From: JAJYRX01 sp041655275
GTDB taxonomy: Bacteria > Pseudomonadota > Gammaproteobacteria > Burkholderiales > Burkholderiaceae_B
Assembly (NCBI GenBank): GCA_041655275.1
Contig: JBBAFU010000021.1
Location: forward strand, 1-34,498
Length of the DNA stretch: 34,498 nucleotides
Reading direction: 5' to 3'
The translations under genes were made by a program, and so were the position numbers. The stretch's first letter is position 1. Each line of letters opens with the position of its first letter. Shown one piece after another: positions 33,442-34,498 of this stretch. The notes beneath the pieces were generated by a model that did not search any database, was not told where the DNA came from, and saw only the letters and a list, made by a program, of their open reading frames with translations.

Positions 33442-34137
33442 CTGCCTGGCAAGCGCGTGCACCATGGCTCAAGCGCAGTCAGATCGAGCAGGATTTGCGA
33501 TTGTCTCGCGGCTTGGCTGCCATTTTTGCCGATCCTGTTCTGGATGAGTGTCTGGCATTGCGCGGTGGTACGGTCCTGCACAAGGCGCATCTGGCTTGCA
33601 ATCCGTAATGTGTTGCGTCCATCCAGGATATTGCGCACCGCTTATTGTTTCGTTCCGTTGGGGCTGCAGCGTGAAGAAACCATAAAAGTTGAGGTCAACC
33701 TCAACGAAAGTGTCTCACTGTATTCCTTGCTCGATGTCGAGATCGACGTTTTGAATGATGATGGGGAGTATATGCGGGTCCCCGTGCGTTCCTACGATAT
33801 CAATGAAATGCTGGGCACCAAGACACGGGCGCTTATGCAACGCGAACAGGGGCGCGATCTTTTTGATCTTTCTCATGCATGGCAACTGAGCGATGCGGGA
33901 CTTACACCCTATCCGGTGGACGGCATCAAAGCCATGGGTGCTTTTTCCTGGTATCTGGAGAAAGAAGGCACTTTCCTCGGGCGTGATGAAGCTAATGCGC
34001 TGCTTGATGCGAGGTTGCGCAAAACAGCTTTTCGGCGGGATATGGACACCCTGTTGAGGCCGGGATTACCCAAGTTCGATGTAGATCAAGGTGCCACAAT
34101 CGTACGAGAGGCCTACTTCAGGCATTTGAAGGGTTAG
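33420..34137 (+). pseudogene. AbiEii/AbiGii nucleotidyltransferase toxin, broken
   Basis: Two frames together make most of an AbiEii protein. The first (33420-33608) reads IIQHDHLTAWQARAPWLKRS to LRGGTVLHKAHLACNP, then a TAA. The second, from about 33630 to 34137 in the next frame, reads IKVEVNLNE, EMLGTKTRALMQREQGRDLF and ends FRHLKG. The piece between them, which should contain the SEDID-type catalytic aspartates, is missing, so a deletion of roughly 40 codons with a frame change is likely. In addition the position where ATG is expected is ATT (33420), nine bases after AGGAG; no ATG or GTG lies upstream in that frame. The GGTxLxK half of the active site survives. The toxin is almost certainly inactive. 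Confidence 0.82.
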
Positions 34138-34183
34138 GCCTCCTATGCCAGCATCGTTGTCGTATTTCATTTGAGTCGATGAG

Positions 34184-34294
34184 ATGAATCTGACGAGATA
34201 CAGCTATAGTTTCAAAGTAGCGATAGTGCGCAAAATGTTGCTGCGCAGCAACCGCACGATTACTGACATGGCCAAGGAGTTGAACGTGCCGTGA
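34184..34294 (+). pseudogene. Transposase N-terminal remnant (helix-turn-helix, 36 codons)
   Basis: ATG 34184 to TGA 34292-34294 encodes a short basic peptide including RYSYSFKVAIVRKMLLRSNR and TITDMAKELNVP. This looks like the first helix-turn-helix of an OrfA-type transposase, cut off where the recognition helix should continue. Nothing recognisable follows up to 34371 (34295-34371 holds no gene that I can see). It is a leftover of an earlier insertion. The exact IS family (IS3-like OrfA is my guess) is uncertain. Confidence 0.5.
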
Positions 34295-34389
34295 CATACC
34301 ATAGTTAGAGTCGATTCCGATGCAACAGCCAAATCATCAGCTTGAAGGCAAGCCTTAGTCTCATCAAGATTGGCTCTTCATCATTAAAG

Positions 34390-34460
34390 GGGGACAGCGG
34401 CAATCATTAAACTTGTTTTTTCGACGAAACAGGTTCAATGGAGGTTATGCCGATGTCCCC
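34390..34460 (+). promoter_or_regulatory. Foldback enclosing the IS transposase start
   Basis: Outer arms 34390-34402 and 34448-34460 pair at 12 of 13 positions (one G/A mismatch). An inner hairpin pairs 34410-34418 with 34427-34435 (one G-U). The ATG at 34453 lies in the outer arm, and the GGAGG ribosome site (34440-34444) lies between the two stems. RNA entering from outside the element could hide the start codon. Confidence 0.6.
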
Positions 34461-34498
34461 ACTCGATTCTATCGTAGGCATCCATGGTCTGGTGATCG
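34453..34498 (+). CDS. Transposase N-terminus (ISL3-like), cut by window end
   Basis: Fifteen codons are visible: MSPLDSIVGIHGLVI. GGAGG lies eight bases before ATG 34453, which favours it over ATG 34447, only two bases from that site. I recall similar starts (PLDSI-GI-GL-V) in ISL3-family transposases. Together with the GGCTCTTC end this is consistent, but fifteen residues are little evidence. Confidence 0.45.
   Translation, partial: MSPLDSIVGIHGLVI

Larger units (their letters stand above)
34372..34498 (+). mobile_element. Left end of a probable ISL3-family insertion sequence
   Basis: GGCTCTTC at 34372-34379 matches the terminal inverted-repeat consensus I remember for ISL3-family elements. 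About 80 bases inside it, a transposase-like frame begins (34453). The element continues beyond the right edge, so its length, right repeat and the 8-bp target duplication (TCAAGATT at 34364-34371 would be the left copy) cannot be checked here. Confidence 0.55.

Noticed and set aside
33457..33629. N-terminal part of the 226-codon frame over the toxin, as a separate protein start
   Set aside because: Its first 55-60 residues do not resemble AbiEii; the matching residues are in another frame, so this is a frame change within one broken gene.

Overview
The window is most simply read as part of a G+C-rich betaproteobacterial chromosome, probably Burkholderiales and close to Alcaligenaceae. This is inferred from gene content and order: lptD-surA-rsmA divergent from amgK-murU; a glyQ-glyS-gmhB-plsC-ygjP-gloA block; and mutL-miaA beside purM and hda-pcnB-folK. 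No database search was possible.

Left edge (1-3370): the integrase end of an integrative element that continues past the left edge. On the minus strand it carries a tyrosine recombinase, an unrecognised 165-residue protein, an AlpA-type regulator and the N-terminal 361 residues of a RepB-primase/ATPase-type replication protein. It stops exactly at a 3' half of a tRNA-Lys(TTT) gene (3321-3370), the expected att junction; the tRNA's own terminator follows.

Core region A (3.4-19.9 kb): a lipoprotein 5'-nucleotidase, two small membrane proteins, the peptidoglycan-recycling pair amgK-murU, divergent lptD-surA-rsmA (outer-membrane assembly and 16S rRNA dimethylation), then a long leftward operon glyQ-glyS-gmhB-plsC-ygjP-gloA-nucleoside-recognition protein with mostly overlapping genes.

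Accessory metabolic block (20.0-25.3 kb): five tightly coupled plus-strand genes: crotonase, class I fumarase/mesaconase, MaoC/FAS1-like hydratase, CaiB/BaiF CoA-transferase and CitE-like lyase. The set fits breakdown of a branched C5 dicarboxylate (mesaconate, itaconate or citramalate) to acetyl-CoA and pyruvate. It sits between glyQ and folK and has no visible transporter or regulator of its own.

Core region B (25.2-32.5 kb): folK, pcnB and hda leftward; purM rightward; miaA and mutL leftward; a DedA-family protein rightward. mutL is best started at a TTG codon with a perfect Shine-Dalgarno.

Right edge (32.5-34.5 kb): a less G+C-rich, decaying accessory patch. It holds an intact AbiEi-type antitoxin with a candidate operator, an AbiEii toxin broken by loss of its ATG and by an internal deletion/frameshift, a 36-codon transposase remnant, and the left end of a probable ISL3-family insertion sequence. 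The first codons of that IS transposase lie in a foldback that could block translation of read-through transcripts.
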